Positions 38,693 to 48,355 are shown, counted from the stretch's first letter. The stretch: 64,000 bases of DNA from Azospirillum sp. B510 (GCF_000010725.1 NC_013854.1:2943001-3007000), one strand, 5' to 3'. The notes: a model not told the origin generated them from the sequence alone. Translations and numbers: made by a program.

Positions 38693-39415
38693 TCACCGCA
38701 ACCACGTCACATCGGCGGCGAACAGATAGCCGGCGCCATAGACCGTCTTGATCAGCCGCGGCGTGCGCGGATCCTCCTCGATCTTCTTGCGGATGCGCGA
38801 TACCCGGACATCGATGCTGCGGTCATAGGGAAGATCGTCGCGATCCTGGTCGGGGCCTTGCAGATGCTCGCGCGACAGCACCCGCTTGGGCGCCTTCAGC
38901 AGGGTCAGCAACAGCGACGCCTCCGCCGCGGTCAGGCTGTCCTGCCGGCCGTCGTCGGCGGTCAGCGTCAGGTCGCCGAGATCGAACACCCAGCGGCCGA
39001 AGCGCGCCCGCGCGGTCTCCGTCGCGGCGGTCGCACCGGCAAGCTGTTCGCGGCGGCGGATGGCGCTGTTGACGCGGGCGACCAGTTCGCGCGGCTCGAA
39101 GGGCTTCACGACATAATCGTCCGCCCCCAGCTCCAGCCCCAGCACGCGGTCGGAGGTGCCGCCGCGCCCCGACAGGATGATGACGCCGAAGCGGACATCC
39201 TCCCAAAGCTCGCGCACCAGGGTCAGCCCGTCCATGTCCGGCAGGCCGAGATCGACCAGGCACAGGTCGGGGGCCTGGCGCCGGATCGCCGCCAGCGCCT
39301 CCCGCCCGCTGGCCCAGCCGCTCACCTCATAGCCGTAGCCTTCCAGGATGTCGGCCACCAGCCGGCGGATGTCGGCCTCGTCCTCGATCACATAGATGCG
39401 CTTCTTCCGTCCCAC
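38693..39415 (-). CDS. OmpR-family response regulator
   Basis: The 240-residue protein has a receiver (about 5-118: VIEDEADIRR, phosphorylated Asp in LCLVDLGLPDMDG, Ser in IILSGRGG, Lys in YVVKPFEPREL) and a winged-helix DNA-binding domain (about 140-236: LTAAEASLLLTLLKAPKRVLSR, RSIDVRVSRIRKKIEEDP, IKTVYGAGYLF). It lies 64 bases downstream of the hybrid kinase in the same direction, so it is the probable partner. Targets are unknown; the acyl-CoA synthetase unit follows it after 164 bases. Confidence 0.94.
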   Translation of the reverse strand: MGRKKRIYVIEDEADIRRLVADILEGYGYEVSGWASGREALAAIRRQAPDLCLVDLGLPDMDGLTLVRELWEDVRFGVIILSGRGGTSDRVLGLELGADDYVVKPFEPRELVARVNSAIRRREQLAGATAATETARARFGRWVFDLGDLTLTADDGRQDSLTAAEASLLLTLLKAPKRVLSREHLQGPDQDRDDLPYDRSIDVRVSRIRKKIEEDPRTPRLIKTVYGAGYLFAADVTWLR

Positions 39416-39479
39416 GCGCGTTTCCCCTCGGCACTGGCCGCCCCGCTTATTCCGGGTGCGTTCCGTCGGCCCGATCCTA

Positions 39480-42269
39480 TCAGACCGGGGCGGAGTCCGC
39501 GGCGTGGCCGATGGCCGCCACCAGATCCCGCTTGTCCCATGGCTTGGTCAGTATGACGGCATCGGCCGGAAGGTCGCCATAGCCGACGGTGAATCCGCTG
39601 ACCAGAACCACCCGCATGGCGGGCCGCAGCCGCCGGGCGCGCCGGGCCAGCTCCACCCCCGACAGGCCGGGCATGACGATGTCGGAGACCAGCAGCGACA
39701 GCCCGTCGATCTGCCCGACCAGTTCCGCCGCCTCGTCGCCGCTCGCCGCCTCGACGACCGAGAAGCCGAGATCGACCAGCTGCCGGCGCATCACCTGCCG
39801 GACATCGTCATTGTCCTCCGCCACCAGCGCCAGCTGGCCGGACCATCCGCCGGACTGCGGTTCAGCCGCCACCGGCTCGGACTCCGGCATCCGCGGCACC
39901 GGCTCGGCGCGCGGCAGCAGCAGGGTGACGGCGGTCCCCGCCCCCGACCGGCTATCGATGCGCAGATAGCCGCGCGACTGCTTGACGAAGCCGTAGACCA
40001 TCGACAGCCCCAGCCCCGACCCCAGCGCCTTGGTGGTGAAGAAGGGCTCCACCGCGCGGGCCAGCGCCTCCGCCGTGAAACCGCTGCCGGTGTCGGCGAC
40101 GCGGATTTCCAGATAATCGTCGGGCCGGACCGGCTCGTCGAAGGACTGGTCGCCCTCCAGGCGGCGGACACCGACCGCGATGTCGAGCCGGCCGCCGGCG
40201 GGCATGGCGTCGCGGGCATTGATGGCGAGATTGACCAGCGCGTTCTCCAGCTGGGTCTGGTCGGCGATGGTCCAGCAGTCCAGCCCCTCCTCCGGCACGC
40301 CGATGGCGATGGAGCTGGGAAAGGACCGGCGCAGCAGGACCGCCATGTCGCGCAGCAGGCCGCACAGCTCGACCGGCTCCGGCTTCAGCGGCTGCTGGCG
40401 GGAGAAGGCGAGCAGCCGGGCGGTGATGTCGGCGCCGCGGCGGCCGGCGCGCTGGGCCGGCTCCAGATAGGAGTCCAGCCCCTCGACGGCGGCGTAGCGG
40501 TCGCGCGCCGCCGACAGGTTGCCGATGATGATCGACAGCAGGTTGTTGAAGTCGTGGGCCAGCCCGCCGGAAAGCTGGCCGACCGCCTTCAGCCGCTGCG
40601 CCTCCACCAGCTGGCGTTCGGTCTGCTTCTCGTCGGTGATGTCCAAGGTCAGCACGAACAGGCCGGTGACGGCCCCCTCCTCCGTTCCGCCCTCGCCATG
40701 ATGGGGGATCAGGGTGGTCTTGGTGACGATGTCGCGGCCCTTGCGCGGGAAGGCGTATTCGAAGGTCGCCACCTCGCCCGCCAGGCAGCGGTCGAGATGG
40801 GGCGCCAGCGCCACCATGGCGCGCCGGCCGACCACCTCGGCAAGGTCGCGGCCGATCACCTCGGCCTTGTCGCGGCCGACCAGTTCGGCCCAGCGCAGGT
40901 TTGCGAAGGTCAGCCGGCCATCGCGGTCGAGCCCGGCGATGCAGGCGGGAATCGCGTCGAGGATCACGCGCTGCCGCGTCTCCACCTCCGCCAGCGCGGC
41001 GGTTCGGTCGCGCACCCGGCTGTCGAGGGTGGCGACGGTGTCGCGCAGCTGCCGGACCATGCCGTCGAAGGCCGACGCCAGCAGCCCGATCTCGTCGCCG
41101 CGGCGGATGCCGCTCTGGGCATCGAGGTCGCCGGAACGGACCTGCGCCGCGGTGGCGGCCAGCCGGCGCAGGGGCCGGACCAGCCGGCCGACCGCGACAT
41201 AGCCCAGCAGGCTGCCCGCCGCCATCAGCGCCATGCCGATGGCGAGGATACGGTTGCCCAGCACCACCGACGACCGCCGCAGCTCGTCGACATAGACCGA
41301 AGAGGCGATGTACCAGCCGAACCCCTCGAAATGCCGGACCCAGCTGATCTTCTCATAGGCGTAGTTGCCGGGATCGTCGGGCTTGTCCCACAGGTAGGTC
41401 AACGGCTCCCCCCTCGTCGCCGCGAGCTTCAGATCCTCGGCGATCGGATGGCCGGTGGCGGAATTCAGCCGGTCGCCGAAGGCCGTGCCCTCGATGTTCC
41501 CATTCGGGTGGATGATCATCCGGTTCGCCGAATCGAAGATGTAGAGATATCCCGTCCGGGCGATGCGCAGCTTGCGCAGGGCCTGGCGCAGATCCTCGAT
41601 GGCGTCGGCCTTGCGGCGCTCGACCTCGGCGTCGACGTCGGCCAGATAGGCGCCGGTGCCGACGATGAGGCCGCGCCGGGGCAGATCCTTGAAGAAGCTG
41701 AGCTTCGGCGCCCGCTCGTCGCCATTGGGCCGCCACCACGGATAGGTCTGGAAGCCCTCCCCCTCCCGTTTGGCGGTGGCGACGATGGTGGGCAGGATGT
41801 GGCGGCCGAGCGTGTCGCGCAGATCGTCGGCCTTGCGCCCCTGATAGTCCGGCGAGGGGTGCGACAGAATCACGGAATCATAGCCGATGGCCCAGACATA
41901 ATCGCCATTGCCGTAGCGCAGGGCGCGCAAACCCGCCATCGCCTCGCGCCGCGCCTCGTCCATCGTGATCTCGCCGCGGTCGGCGCGGGCATAGACATGC
42001 TCGATCGAGCCGACCGCCAGCTCCACCACGTCGCGCAGCCGGGCCTTGTAGGACTCCACCGTGGCGGTCCGCTGTTCCTCCAGCCCGACGCGGATGCGGC
42101 TGACCAGCTCGAACACGTTGTCGAGGATGGTGCGGCTGGCGTCGCGCTCGATCTCGTAGGCCTTCTCCTCGATGAAGGGGACGGAGAAGACGTAGGCCGC
42201 CGCCGAGAACAGCCCGAGCGAAATCAGGATCGCCGAGAACAGCCGGAGGAACAGGGGCGAGCGGATCAT
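39480..42269 (-). CDS. Hybrid sensor histidine kinase (double Cache, HAMP, PAS, HisKA, HATPase, receiver)
   Basis: The 929-residue membrane kinase has a first helix (about 8-28), a periplasmic region (about 30-338) with two Cache-like repeats ([17 protein letters not shown] and [17 protein letters not shown], as in sCache_2 sensors of small organic acids), a second helix (about 340-362), a HAMP domain, a PAS domain (about 430-545), HisKA with His572 in [11 protein letters not shown], an ATPase domain ([29 protein letters not shown]), and a C-terminal receiver with Asp863 ([11 protein letters not shown]). It is followed by the OmpR-type regulator. The ligand is inferred only by class. Confidence 0.93.
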   Translation of the reverse strand: MIRSPLFLRLFSAILISLGLFSAAAYVFSVPFIEEKAYEIERDASRTILDNVFELVSRIRVGLEEQRTATVESYKARLRDVVELAVGSIEHVYARADRGEITMDEARREAMAGLRALRYGNGDYVWAIGYDSVILSHPSPDYQGRKADDLRDTLGRHILPTIVATAKREGEGFQTYPWWRPNGDERAPKLSFFKDLPRRGLIVGTGAYLADVDAEVERRKADAIEDLRQALRKLRIARTGYLYIFDSANRMIIHPNGNIEGTAFGDRLNSATGHPIAEDLKLAATRGEPLTYLWDKPDDPGNYAYEKISWVRHFEGFGWYIASSVYVDELRRSSVVLGNRILAIGMALMAAGSLLGYVAVGRLVRPLRRLAATAAQVRSGDLDAQSGIRRGDEIGLLASAFDGMVRQLRDTVATLDSRVRDRTAALAEVETRQRVILDAIPACIAGLDRDGRLTFANLRWAELVGRDKAEVIGRDLAEVVGRRAMVALAPHLDRCLAGEVATFEYAFPRKGRDIVTKTTLIPHHGEGGTEEGAVTGLFVLTLDITDEKQTERQLVEAQRLKAVGQLSGGLAHDFNNLLSIIIGNLSAARDRYAAVEGLDSYLEPAQRAGRRGADITARLLAFSRQQPLKPEPVELCGLLRDMAVLLRRSFPSSIAIGVPEEGLDCWTIADQTQLENALVNLAINARDAMPAGGRLDIAVGVRRLEGDQSFDEPVRPDDYLEIRVADTGSGFTAEALARAVEPFFTTKALGSGLGLSMVYGFVKQSRGYLRIDSRSGAGTAVTLLLPRAEPVPRMPESEPVAAEPQSGGWSGQLALVAEDNDDVRQVMRRQLVDLGFSVVEAASGDEAAELVGQIDGLSLLVSDIVMPGLSGVELARRARRLRPAMRVVLVSGFTVGYGDLPADAVILTKPWDKRDLVAAIGHAADSAPV

Positions 42270-42404
42270 GGGGCGGCGTGACCAGCGGCGGGAGAGCGGG
42301 TTGCGCTCCCCAGTCTTTCAGCTTGCCAACCCCGGCTCAATCGCAAAGGGCACTCCCTGCCCTGCGGCAAGACGCGCCCTTTGGAAGATGCGGCCGATAG
42401 ACGG

Positions 42405-43886
42405 CTAAAGACCGATGCTGACCACCAGATAGAGGCCGGCAGAGAACAGGGTCGCGCCCAGCAGCACGCAAACCGGCAGGGTCAACACCCAGGCCAGCAG
42501 CAGGTTGCGCAAGGTCCCCATCTGAAGGCCCGACTGGTTGGCCGCCATCGTGCCGGCTACGCCGGAGGAGAGGACGTGGGTGGTGCTGACCGGCAGGCCG
42601 AGAATGTCAGCGGCGCCGATTGTGGCCATCGCCACCAACTCGGCCGACGCGCCTTGGGCGTAGGTCAGGTGGGTCTTGCCGATCTTTTCGCCAACGGTGA
42701 CGACAATGCGCTTCCAGCCGATCATCGTGCCGAAACCAAGAGCCACGGCGACCGCAACCTTGACCCAAGTCGGGATGAACTGGGTGGTCGCCTTCAACTC
42801 GTCACGGTAATTCGCCAGAGTCTTCTTGTCGTCCGCCGAGAATGGGTTCGGCGCCTTCAGAACCTTGCCGAACGCTTCGGTGACCAGATAGATGTCGGTG
42901 CGCAGCGTGCCGCGCGTGGCCGGGGCTATGTCGTTGAAGCTCCTGGCACCGTTCAGGCCAACGCGGATCGCCTTATTCTTCACCGCCAGCGCGGCATAGG
43001 TCTCTTCCACGACCTGGCCGGTGCGCAAGGTGGCCGACAAAGTGCTGTCGGGGTCGGCAACCGGGGTGGAGGTCTTGCCGGTCTGCTCCAGGATCACCGC
43101 CGCCTTGTCGGACAGGGCGGTCAGGCTCGCCAACTCATTCGCGCTGGTTCCCGGATTCAGGGCGTAGGTCGCCGGGACGATGCCGATCAGGATCAGCATG
43201 ATCAGCCCCATGCCCTTTTGCCCGTCGTTGGAACCGTGGGCGAAGCTGACGCCGGTGCAGGTCAGGATCAGCAGGCCACGGATCCACAGCGGCGGCGGGG
43301 TGTCGCCCTTGGGCGCACTATACAGCTCCGGCTTGTGGATCAGCGCCTTGGCCAGCAGCAGCAGGACGGCGGCGCAGAAGAAGCCGACCAGCGGCGAAAT
43401 CGCCAGCGCCATGCCGACCTCTTGCACCTTGCCCCAACTGACGCCCTCGCCAAAGGCCCGACCGCCGGCCAGGGCGGAGTTGGCCAGACCGACGCCGACA
43501 ATCGAGCCGATCAGGGTGTGCGAGCTGGAGGCGGGCAGGCCGAGATACCAAGTGCCGAGATTCCAGATGATCGCAGACGCCAGCAGCGCCAGAACCATCG
43601 CGAACCCGGCGCCGGAGCCGACATTGACGATAAGTTCCACCGGCAGCAGGGCGATGATGCCGAACGCTACCGCCCCGGTGGACGTCAGCACACCCAGGAA
43701 ATTCCAGAATCCCGACCAGACGACGGCGACGTTGGGTCGCAACGTGTTGGTGTAGATCACCGTGGCCACCGCGTTCGCGGTGTCATGGAAACCGTTCACA
43801 AACTCAAAGCCAAGCGCCAGAGTCAATGCAACAGCCAGCAGAACGATGCCCATTCCCGACAATGAGCCATCGAAAAACATATCCAT
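42405..43886 (-). CDS. pit: PiT-family inorganic phosphate transporter
   Basis: The 493-residue membrane protein has the two PiT signature halves: GFEFVNGFHDTANAVATVIYT near the N-terminus and SFAHGSNDGQKGMGLIML in the middle, with GLPASSSHTLIGSIVGVG and GLPVSTTHVLSSGVAG as the repeated motifs. Many membrane helices flank a central hydrophilic loop (about 270-395) of the E. coli PitA type. It imports phosphate as a metal-phosphate complex, driven by protons. ATG 43886 follows a G-rich site. It lies 135 bases upstream of the hybrid kinase in the same direction. No Pho box was recognised upstream. Confidence 0.93.
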   Translation of the reverse strand: MDMFFDGSLSGMGIVLLAVALTLALGFEFVNGFHDTANAVATVIYTNTLRPNVAVVWSGFWNFLGVLTSTGAVAFGIIALLPVELIVNVGSGAGFAMVLALLASAIIWNLGTWYLGLPASSSHTLIGSIVGVGLANSALAGGRAFGEGVSWGKVQEVGMALAISPLVGFFCAAVLLLLAKALIHKPELYSAPKGDTPPPLWIRGLLILTCTGVSFAHGSNDGQKGMGLIMLILIGIVPATYALNPGTSANELASLTALSDKAAVILEQTGKTSTPVADPDSTLSATLRTGQVVEETYAALAVKNKAIRVGLNGARSFNDIAPATRGTLRTDIYLVTEAFGKVLKAPNPFSADDKKTLANYRDELKATTQFIPTWVKVAVAVALGFGTMIGWKRIVVTVGEKIGKTHLTYAQGASAELVAMATIGAADILGLPVSTTHVLSSGVAGTMAANQSGLQMGTLRNLLLAWVLTLPVCVLLGATLFSAGLYLVVSIGL

Positions 43887-44201
43887 CCCACCCCCCGAAC
43901 AATTCATGAAACCCGGCGTGACACGGCTTCCGGCGATTGGTGGATGGCCTAATGATTGTCCGTGACGGCCAGGCTGTTCAGGACATGAAGTTTTCGTGAA
44001 AACGGGGATCACCGTACGAAACGCCGGCGTCGCCGGCGATCAGAACCGTGCGGGAACAACGCAAACAATTGTTGCCGAAAGCGGGCGCCACAATTCGTCA
44101 TATTTCCGGGAAATTTGGGAAAAGCTGCTGGGGCAGACGATTGCCCAGGCTCCCCTGCGGGGCCAAGCAACGGGAAAAGACAGCCATCGTCTGGAGGAAG
44201 C
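43887..44201. other. Divergent intergenic region between pit and the DUF485/ActP chimera
   Basis: These 315 bases hold the start regions of both divergent genes. Notable dyads are AACAATTGTT (44064-44073) and ATTTCC-G-GGAAAT (44102-44114). No open frame is convincing. The dyads may be operators, but nothing links them to a known regulator. Confidence 0.4.
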
Positions 44202-44696
44202 ATGCCAAACCCCTTCTGCGCACGGATTCGCCAGAACCCCAAATTCCATCAGTTGGTAACGAAGCGGAGCCGCCTGGTGCTGGGCGTGCTGGCCGTCGTG
44301 CTGGGGATCGCCTTCGAGAAGCCGAATGTCGCCTTCCTGGTCGGGCTGACCTTCGGCGTCGCCGCGTCGGTGAATTTCCCGGTGCTGATCCTGTCGATGT
44401 ACTGGAAGGGGCTGACCACCCGCGGCGCGCTGGCCGGCGGCATCGCCGGCCTGATCTCGGCGGTCACGCTGGTGATCCTGTCGAACGCCGTCTGGGTCGT
44501 GGTGCTGAACAACCCGGCGCCGATCTTCCCCTACGAGCAGCCGGCCCTGTTCTCGATGACGCTGGCCTTCCTCGTCACCATCATCGTGTCGAAGCTGGAC
44601 CGTAGCGCCTCGGCCAGCGCCGAGCGCGAGGCCTTCGCCGACCAGTTCGTCCGCTCCCAGACCGGCATCGGCGCCGCCGCGGCGGCCAAGCACTAA
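44202..44696 (+). pseudogene. Chimeric remnant: start of a DUF485 protein joined to the end of acetate permease ActP
   Basis: The 164-residue frame begins with a strong GGAGGA site and ATG and first reads RIRQNPKFHQLVTKRSR, which is the N-terminus of DUF485 (YjcH) proteins. At about residue 24-26 it switches to the last 140 residues of a sodium:solute symporter of the ActP type: VAFLVGLTFGVAASVNFPVLILSMYW, TTRGALAGG, FPYEQPALFSMTLAF and the tail FADQFVRSQTGIGA. In intact loci yjcH lies directly before actP, so a deletion of the rest of yjcH and the first three quarters of actP would make exactly this. The frame is kept, so a small membrane protein could still be made, but transport is not expected. 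Confidence 0.8.
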
Positions 44697-44712
44697 CGGC
44701 CGGAGTCGAAAC

Positions 44713-44749
44713 GGAAGGCGCCCTCCCCCATCGGGGACGGGCGCCTTCC
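44713..44749. terminator. Hairpin between convergent genes after the ActP remnant
   Basis: Eleven-base perfect arms (44713-44723 and 44739-44749) with a 15-base loop lie 17 bases after the remnant's stop. No T-run follows. It probably separates this transcript from the convergent small gene that ends at 44755. Confidence 0.6.
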
Positions 44750-44754
44750 CCCGA

Positions 44755-44976
44755 TCACCCCGCCGAGACGCTGTTGTCCTTGCGGCGCGACAACTGCACC
44801 TGACCATCCTGGCATTTGACGTAACCGGTCTTGCCCGGCTTCAACCCGTCGAGGATGGTCACCAGCGCGCGCGGGATCGCCGCGAACTCCTTGGAGCCGC
44901 GCGACTGGCCGTTGTAGCTGGCGATGTGCTTGCGCAGTTCCTCCTTGGATACCGGCTTTCCATCATTCCCGATCAT
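44755..44976 (-). CDS. Small hypothetical protein (73 aa)
   Basis: The product (MIGNDGKPVSKEELRKHIAS at the start, then GLKPGKTGYVKCQDGQVQLSRR) is small, basic and probably cytoplasmic, with one Cys. I do not recognise a family. ATG 44976 follows AAAGG; an upstream ATG at 44997 would add seven residues. It lies 36 bases downstream of the sensor kinase stop in the same direction, so it may belong to the same transcript. Confidence 0.55.
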   Translation of the reverse strand: MIGNDGKPVSKEELRKHIASYNGQSRGSKEFAAIPRALVTILDGLKPGKTGYVKCQDGQVQLSRRKDNSVSAG

Positions 44977-45012
44977 CCCGTCCGCCTTTCGCAGCATTGA
45001 CCGCGGAGAGGC

Positions 45013-47130
45013 TTACGCCGGCATCCCGTCGGTCGCAACCGGCGGGGCGACCCGGCAGACGGGAAAACGGATGGTGGCGGCGGTACCGCAACCCGGCTCG
45101 CTGTCGAGCGACAGGCCGCCGCCATGCAGGGCCATCAGGTCGCGGCAGATCGACAGGCCCAGACCGGTCCCGCCGAACCGCGCGGGAATGCTGCTGTCGG
45201 CCTGTTGGAAGGGTTCGAGAATGCGGGCCAGCGCGTCGGCCGGGATGCCGATGCCGGTGTCGCGCACGGTGATGGCGATCCCGCCATCCTCCTCCCGCAG
45301 GGCGCTCACCGTCACCCGCCCGCCGCGGGGAGTGAACTTCACCGCGTTCGACAGCAGGTTCAACAGGACCTGCCGCAACGCCCGCTCGTCCGCCAGCAGC
45401 TTGGGCAGGCAGGGGGGACAATCGACCTCCAGCGTCACCCCGCCGGCATCGGCGGGAATGGCGGCCAGCGCCCGGCAGGTCTCGATGGCGTCCGCCGGCT
45501 CCAGCCAGCTTTCATCCAGCGTGTAGCGCCCCGCCTCCAGCTTCGACATGTCCAGCACGTCGTTGATGAGATCGAGCAGATGGCGCCCGCTGTTCTGCAC
45601 ATGGCGGACATAGTCGCGATAGCGCGGGCTGCCCAGCGGACCGAACAGCTCGTGCAGCATGATGTCGGAAAAGCCGATGATGGCGTTCAGCGGCGTGCGC
45701 AGCTCGTGGCTCATGGTCGCCAGGAAGGCGCTCTTGGCCCGGTTCGCCGCCTCCGCCTGATCGAGCGCCGCGGCGAGCCGTTCGGCCGCCTCGACCCGTT
45801 CGGTGATGTCGCGCGCCTCGACCACCAGCACCGTCACCGTCCCCTTCTCATCGAACACCGGCTTGATCGTCACATCCATCACGCGGGTGGCGCCATCGGT
45901 GACCACATCGGTCTCATAACGGACGAAGCGTCCCGAGGCCGCCTTTTCGATGGAATGGCGGAAGGCCGTCGCCAGTTCGTCCGTGCGGGCCCATCCGCGG
46001 ATCTCCCAGGCGCGGTTCCCCACCAGCGCATCGGCCGGCAATCCGGCCAGGGCGCAGGCGGGCCGGTTCAGCCCCAACACCTGGCCATCGGGCGATAACA
46101 ACCCCATGACCTGGAAACTGCTGTCGAACAGGGCCTGCGACCGCCGCTCGCTGGCCCGCAAGGCCTGGGTCGTCGTCTCCAGCCGCCCGAGTTGCCGCAA
46201 CGCCAGCAGGGCCAGCAACGTCACCACAACCGACACCGCGGCGGTTTCCAGGATGCGCTTCAGTCGATCATTGTACCAGCCGGCGAGCACGTCGTCGGTT
46301 CTGATGCGGACATAGACGTAAAGCGGCCAGCCCGCGACGCGGCGGACGGTGCCGATGCGCTCGCGCCCCTCCGTGGGATCGAACCCCGACAAAGTCCGCG
46401 TGACCTCTCCGGCCGGCAGTCGGGGCAGGACGGACGCGAAGAAAGCCCGATTCTCGTCGAGAAAAGGCATGCTGCCCCGCGAATGGGCCAGCACCGTGCC
46501 ATCCTCACGATAGAACAGGATGATGCTGAGCGGCCCGATATTCTGGGTCGCGTAGAGCCGGGTGAAGCGATCGAGGTCGATCACCGCCACCGCCATGGCG
46601 CTGCCGTTCGTCAGAGGCCGGACCACGGCGGCCCGCCAGCCGCCGTCCGCCTGGCGATAAGGTCCGATAAAGGCGGCCGATTCGCCGTGCACCGCCTCGG
46701 CCAGCGGACCATCGGCGATCCGGGCGACCTCGTCCAGGCCGGCGGACTGCCGCACCCGCCCATCCCGCTCAACGATCAGCAGGCTCCGCATCGCCGCTCC
46801 GGGACCGGCGGCGGCGCCCGGCACCCCCGCCGTTTCACCCAGCAGATAGGCGGGAATCGTTCCCTCGGCCGCTACGGCCCGAAGGGTATAGCCCGCCACC
46901 ACCATGGCCCGGCGGGCATCCTCCTCCAGCAGGATCGACAGGTTCGCCGTCTGGCGCAGACCATCCTGGATCGCCCGGTCGCGCGTACGTTCGAGATCGG
47001 CATAGGCGACCAGCCAGAAGCCGGCGATCACCGCCACCAGCAGGCCGATGCGCATCGCGGCGACGGGCGGAAGGGAGGACAAGCGCCAACGCCTTCTCCG
47101 GGGGCCGCCGTCCGGTTCGGAGAGATCCAT
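45013..47130 (-). CDS. Membrane sensor histidine kinase with dCache-like and PAS domains
   Basis: The 705-residue kinase has a first helix (about 28-45), a periplasmic part (about 46-290; SLLIVERDGRVRQSAGLDE and IILFYREDGTVLAHSRG fit a double-Cache fold), a second helix (about 298-313), a PAS domain (about 330-445), HisKA with His near 475 in ATMSHELRTPLNAIIGF, and an ATPase domain (LLNLLSNAVKFTPRGG, RDTGIGIPADAL, GGTGLGLSICRDL). It has no receiver or regulator next to it, so it is an orphan kinase. Start is ATG 47130, just after an in-frame TTG; no strong ribosome site is visible. Confidence 0.92.
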   Translation of the reverse strand: MDLSEPDGGPRRRRWRLSSLPPVAAMRIGLLVAVIAGFWLVAYADLERTRDRAIQDGLRQTANLSILLEEDARRAMVVAGYTLRAVAAEGTIPAYLLGETAGVPGAAAGPGAAMRSLLIVERDGRVRQSAGLDEVARIADGPLAEAVHGESAAFIGPYRQADGGWRAAVVRPLTNGSAMAVAVIDLDRFTRLYATQNIGPLSIILFYREDGTVLAHSRGSMPFLDENRAFFASVLPRLPAGEVTRTLSGFDPTEGRERIGTVRRVAGWPLYVYVRIRTDDVLAGWYNDRLKRILETAAVSVVVTLLALLALRQLGRLETTTQALRASERRSQALFDSSFQVMGLLSPDGQVLGLNRPACALAGLPADALVGNRAWEIRGWARTDELATAFRHSIEKAASGRFVRYETDVVTDGATRVMDVTIKPVFDEKGTVTVLVVEARDITERVEAAERLAAALDQAEAANRAKSAFLATMSHELRTPLNAIIGFSDIMLHELFGPLGSPRYRDYVRHVQNSGRHLLDLINDVLDMSKLEAGRYTLDESWLEPADAIETCRALAAIPADAGGVTLEVDCPPCLPKLLADERALRQVLLNLLSNAVKFTPRGGRVTVSALREEDGGIAITVRDTGIGIPADALARILEPFQQADSSIPARFGGTGLGLSICRDLMALHGGGLSLDSEPGCGTAATIRFPVCRVAPPVATDGMPA

Positions 47131-47296
47131 CAAAGGAAATGGTCCGCCGTATCTGAGGTCTGGAGAAGCGCCCGGCCAGAACGGCCAAACACGGCGGACT
47201 GTAGCATGCCGGAGTGGACATTTTCACCTTCGCATACCCCTGATTGCCGCCGGAGCGGGGATAGGGTGGCCGGATCGCACGGAAAATCAAAAAGCG

Positions 47297-47336
47297 GGAG
47301 TCCGCCTGATGCCTATCGAAGCATCAGGCGGACTCC
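47297..47336. other. Perfect 16-bp hairpin in an intergenic region
   Basis: Arms 47297-47312 and 47321-47336 are perfectly complementary around an 8-base loop. On the minus strand the stem is followed after two bases by TTTTTGATTTT, which looks like a terminator, but no minus-strand gene ends just upstream of it. On the plus strand it precedes the two small membrane protein genes by 84 bases and would sit in their 5' leader. Confidence 0.75.
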
Positions 47337-47419
47337 AGGGACGGAAAAAGTTTGGCTCGACAAAGCCGTTTGCCCGCGCTTCTCTGCCCGGCACCGATGT
47401 GGAGGAGGACCCGGCCGGC

Positions 47420-47662
47420 ATGCCGCAGGATTTCGTCGACAGCCTGTTTCAGGGGCCGCTCCTGGGGCTGATGCTGTTCCAGATCGCCATCGTCTGGCCG
47501 ATGTCGCGCATCCTGCGACGGGCCGGCTTCTCGCCGCTGTGGGCCCTGTTCTCGCTGGTGCCCCTGGGGCATGTGGTGCCCATCGGCGTGATGGCGCACA
47601 GCCGCTGGCCGGTTCTGCCGGCACGTCAGACGCGCAAGGTCAAGGCACGGAGGACGGCATGA
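47420..47662 (+). CDS. Small two-helix membrane protein (first of a paralogous pair)
   Basis: The 80-residue product has two hydrophobic helices (about 12-30 and 39-58) separated by RRAGFSPLW, and a basic C-terminus (RQTRKVKARRTA). The next protein has the same plan: helix, K/R-AG-x-SPLW turn, helix with a proline, then RWP. I do not recognise the family. GGAGGAGG lies 11 bases before ATG 47420; a GTG at 47399 is also possible. Its TGA overlaps the next gene's ATG as ATGA, so the two are translated together. Confidence 0.65.
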   Translation: MPQDFVDSLFQGPLLGLMLFQIAIVWPMSRILRRAGFSPLWALFSLVPLGHVVPIGVMAHSRWPVLPARQTRKVKARRTA

Positions 47663-47916
47663 CGGAAACCGTGATCCATCTCGGCTTCTGGGAGCTGCTG
47701 ATCGGCTCCATCGTCACGATGTACATGCTGATCGCCGGCGGCTGGGTGCTGGCCAAGGCCGGGCGCAGCCCGCTGTGGATCCTGCTGCTGCTGTTCCCCT
47801 ACCTCAACATCCTGGCGGTCTGGACCTTCGCCTTCATGCGCTGGCCCTTCGTCGACCGCAAACCCGCCCCGGCCGAAACGGCCCCAACCGAAACGCTTCC
47901 AGCCGACGAGGGGTGA
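47659..47916 (+). CDS. Small two-helix membrane protein (second of a paralogous pair)
   Basis: The 85-residue product has two membrane helices (about 12-32 and 38-58) with LAKAGRSPLWILLLLFPYLN between and after, then AFMRWPFVDRK and an acidic Pro/Glu tail (APAETAPTETLPADEG). The tail is acidic whereas that of its upstream neighbour is basic, so the two could pair through their ends. GGAGG lies 5 bases upstream of the ATG, which overlaps the previous stop. Family and function are unknown. Confidence 0.68.
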   Translation: MTETVIHLGFWELLIGSIVTMYMLIAGGWVLAKAGRSPLWILLLLFPYLNILAVWTFAFMRWPFVDRKPAPAETAPTETLPADEG

Positions 47917-47929
47917 AAGCCGCACGGGA

Positions 47930-48355
47930 TCAGGCGTCCTCCTCGGTCAGGCGGACGATGATGTCGACCCGGGCGACGCGGGTGCCGGCGGGAGCGGGCG
48001 GCAGGTTCGGCACCATCAACCGGTCGGCGGGAATGTCCTCCAGCCGACCGGTCGATTCGACGAAGAAATGATGGTGCTCGCTGGTGTTGGTATCGAAGTA
48101 GGATTTACCCGCCTCGACCACCACCTCGCGCATCAGCCCGGCCGCGGTGAACTGGTTCAAAGTGTTGTAGACGGTGGCCAGCGACACCGGCAAATCGGCC
48201 GCCATCGCTTCGCCATGCAGTTGCTCCGCGGTGACATGCCGGTCGCAGCCCTCGAAAAGCAACCGGGCGAGGCCGAGACGCTGACGGGTCGGACGCAGTC
48301 CGGCACCGGTCAGCCGATCCAGGGCTCGCTTGAAAGGGCGTTCGGCGGTCATCAT
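47930..48355 (-). CDS. irr: Iron response regulator Irr (Fur family)
   Basis: The protein (about 141 residues) follows the Irr subgroup of Fur: LRPTRQRLGLARLLF, RHVTAEQLHGEA, the recognition helix SLATVYNTLNQFTAAGLMREV, YFDTNTSEHHHFF with the HHH heme/metal motif, and the C-terminal VDIIVRL. Irr represses or activates iron and heme genes when iron is low and is degraded or inactivated with heme. The Bradyrhizobium N-terminal heme motif (GCPWH) is not present. Start is ATG 48355 or 48352, or GTG 48361; no strong ribosome site decides. Its 3' end is 13 bases from the end of the convergent small membrane protein gene. Confidence 0.88.
   Translation of the reverse strand: MMTAERPFKRALDRLTGAGLRPTRQRLGLARLLFEGCDRHVTAEQLHGEAMAADLPVSLATVYNTLNQFTAAGLMREVVVEAGKSYFDTNTSEHHHFFVESTGRLEDIPADRLMVPNLPPAPAGTRVARVDIIVRLTEEDA

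Noticed and set aside
43960..44000. Possible Pho box ahead of the PiT transporter
   Set aside because: Only partial similarity to CTGTCAT direct repeats; spacing and sequence do not fit.
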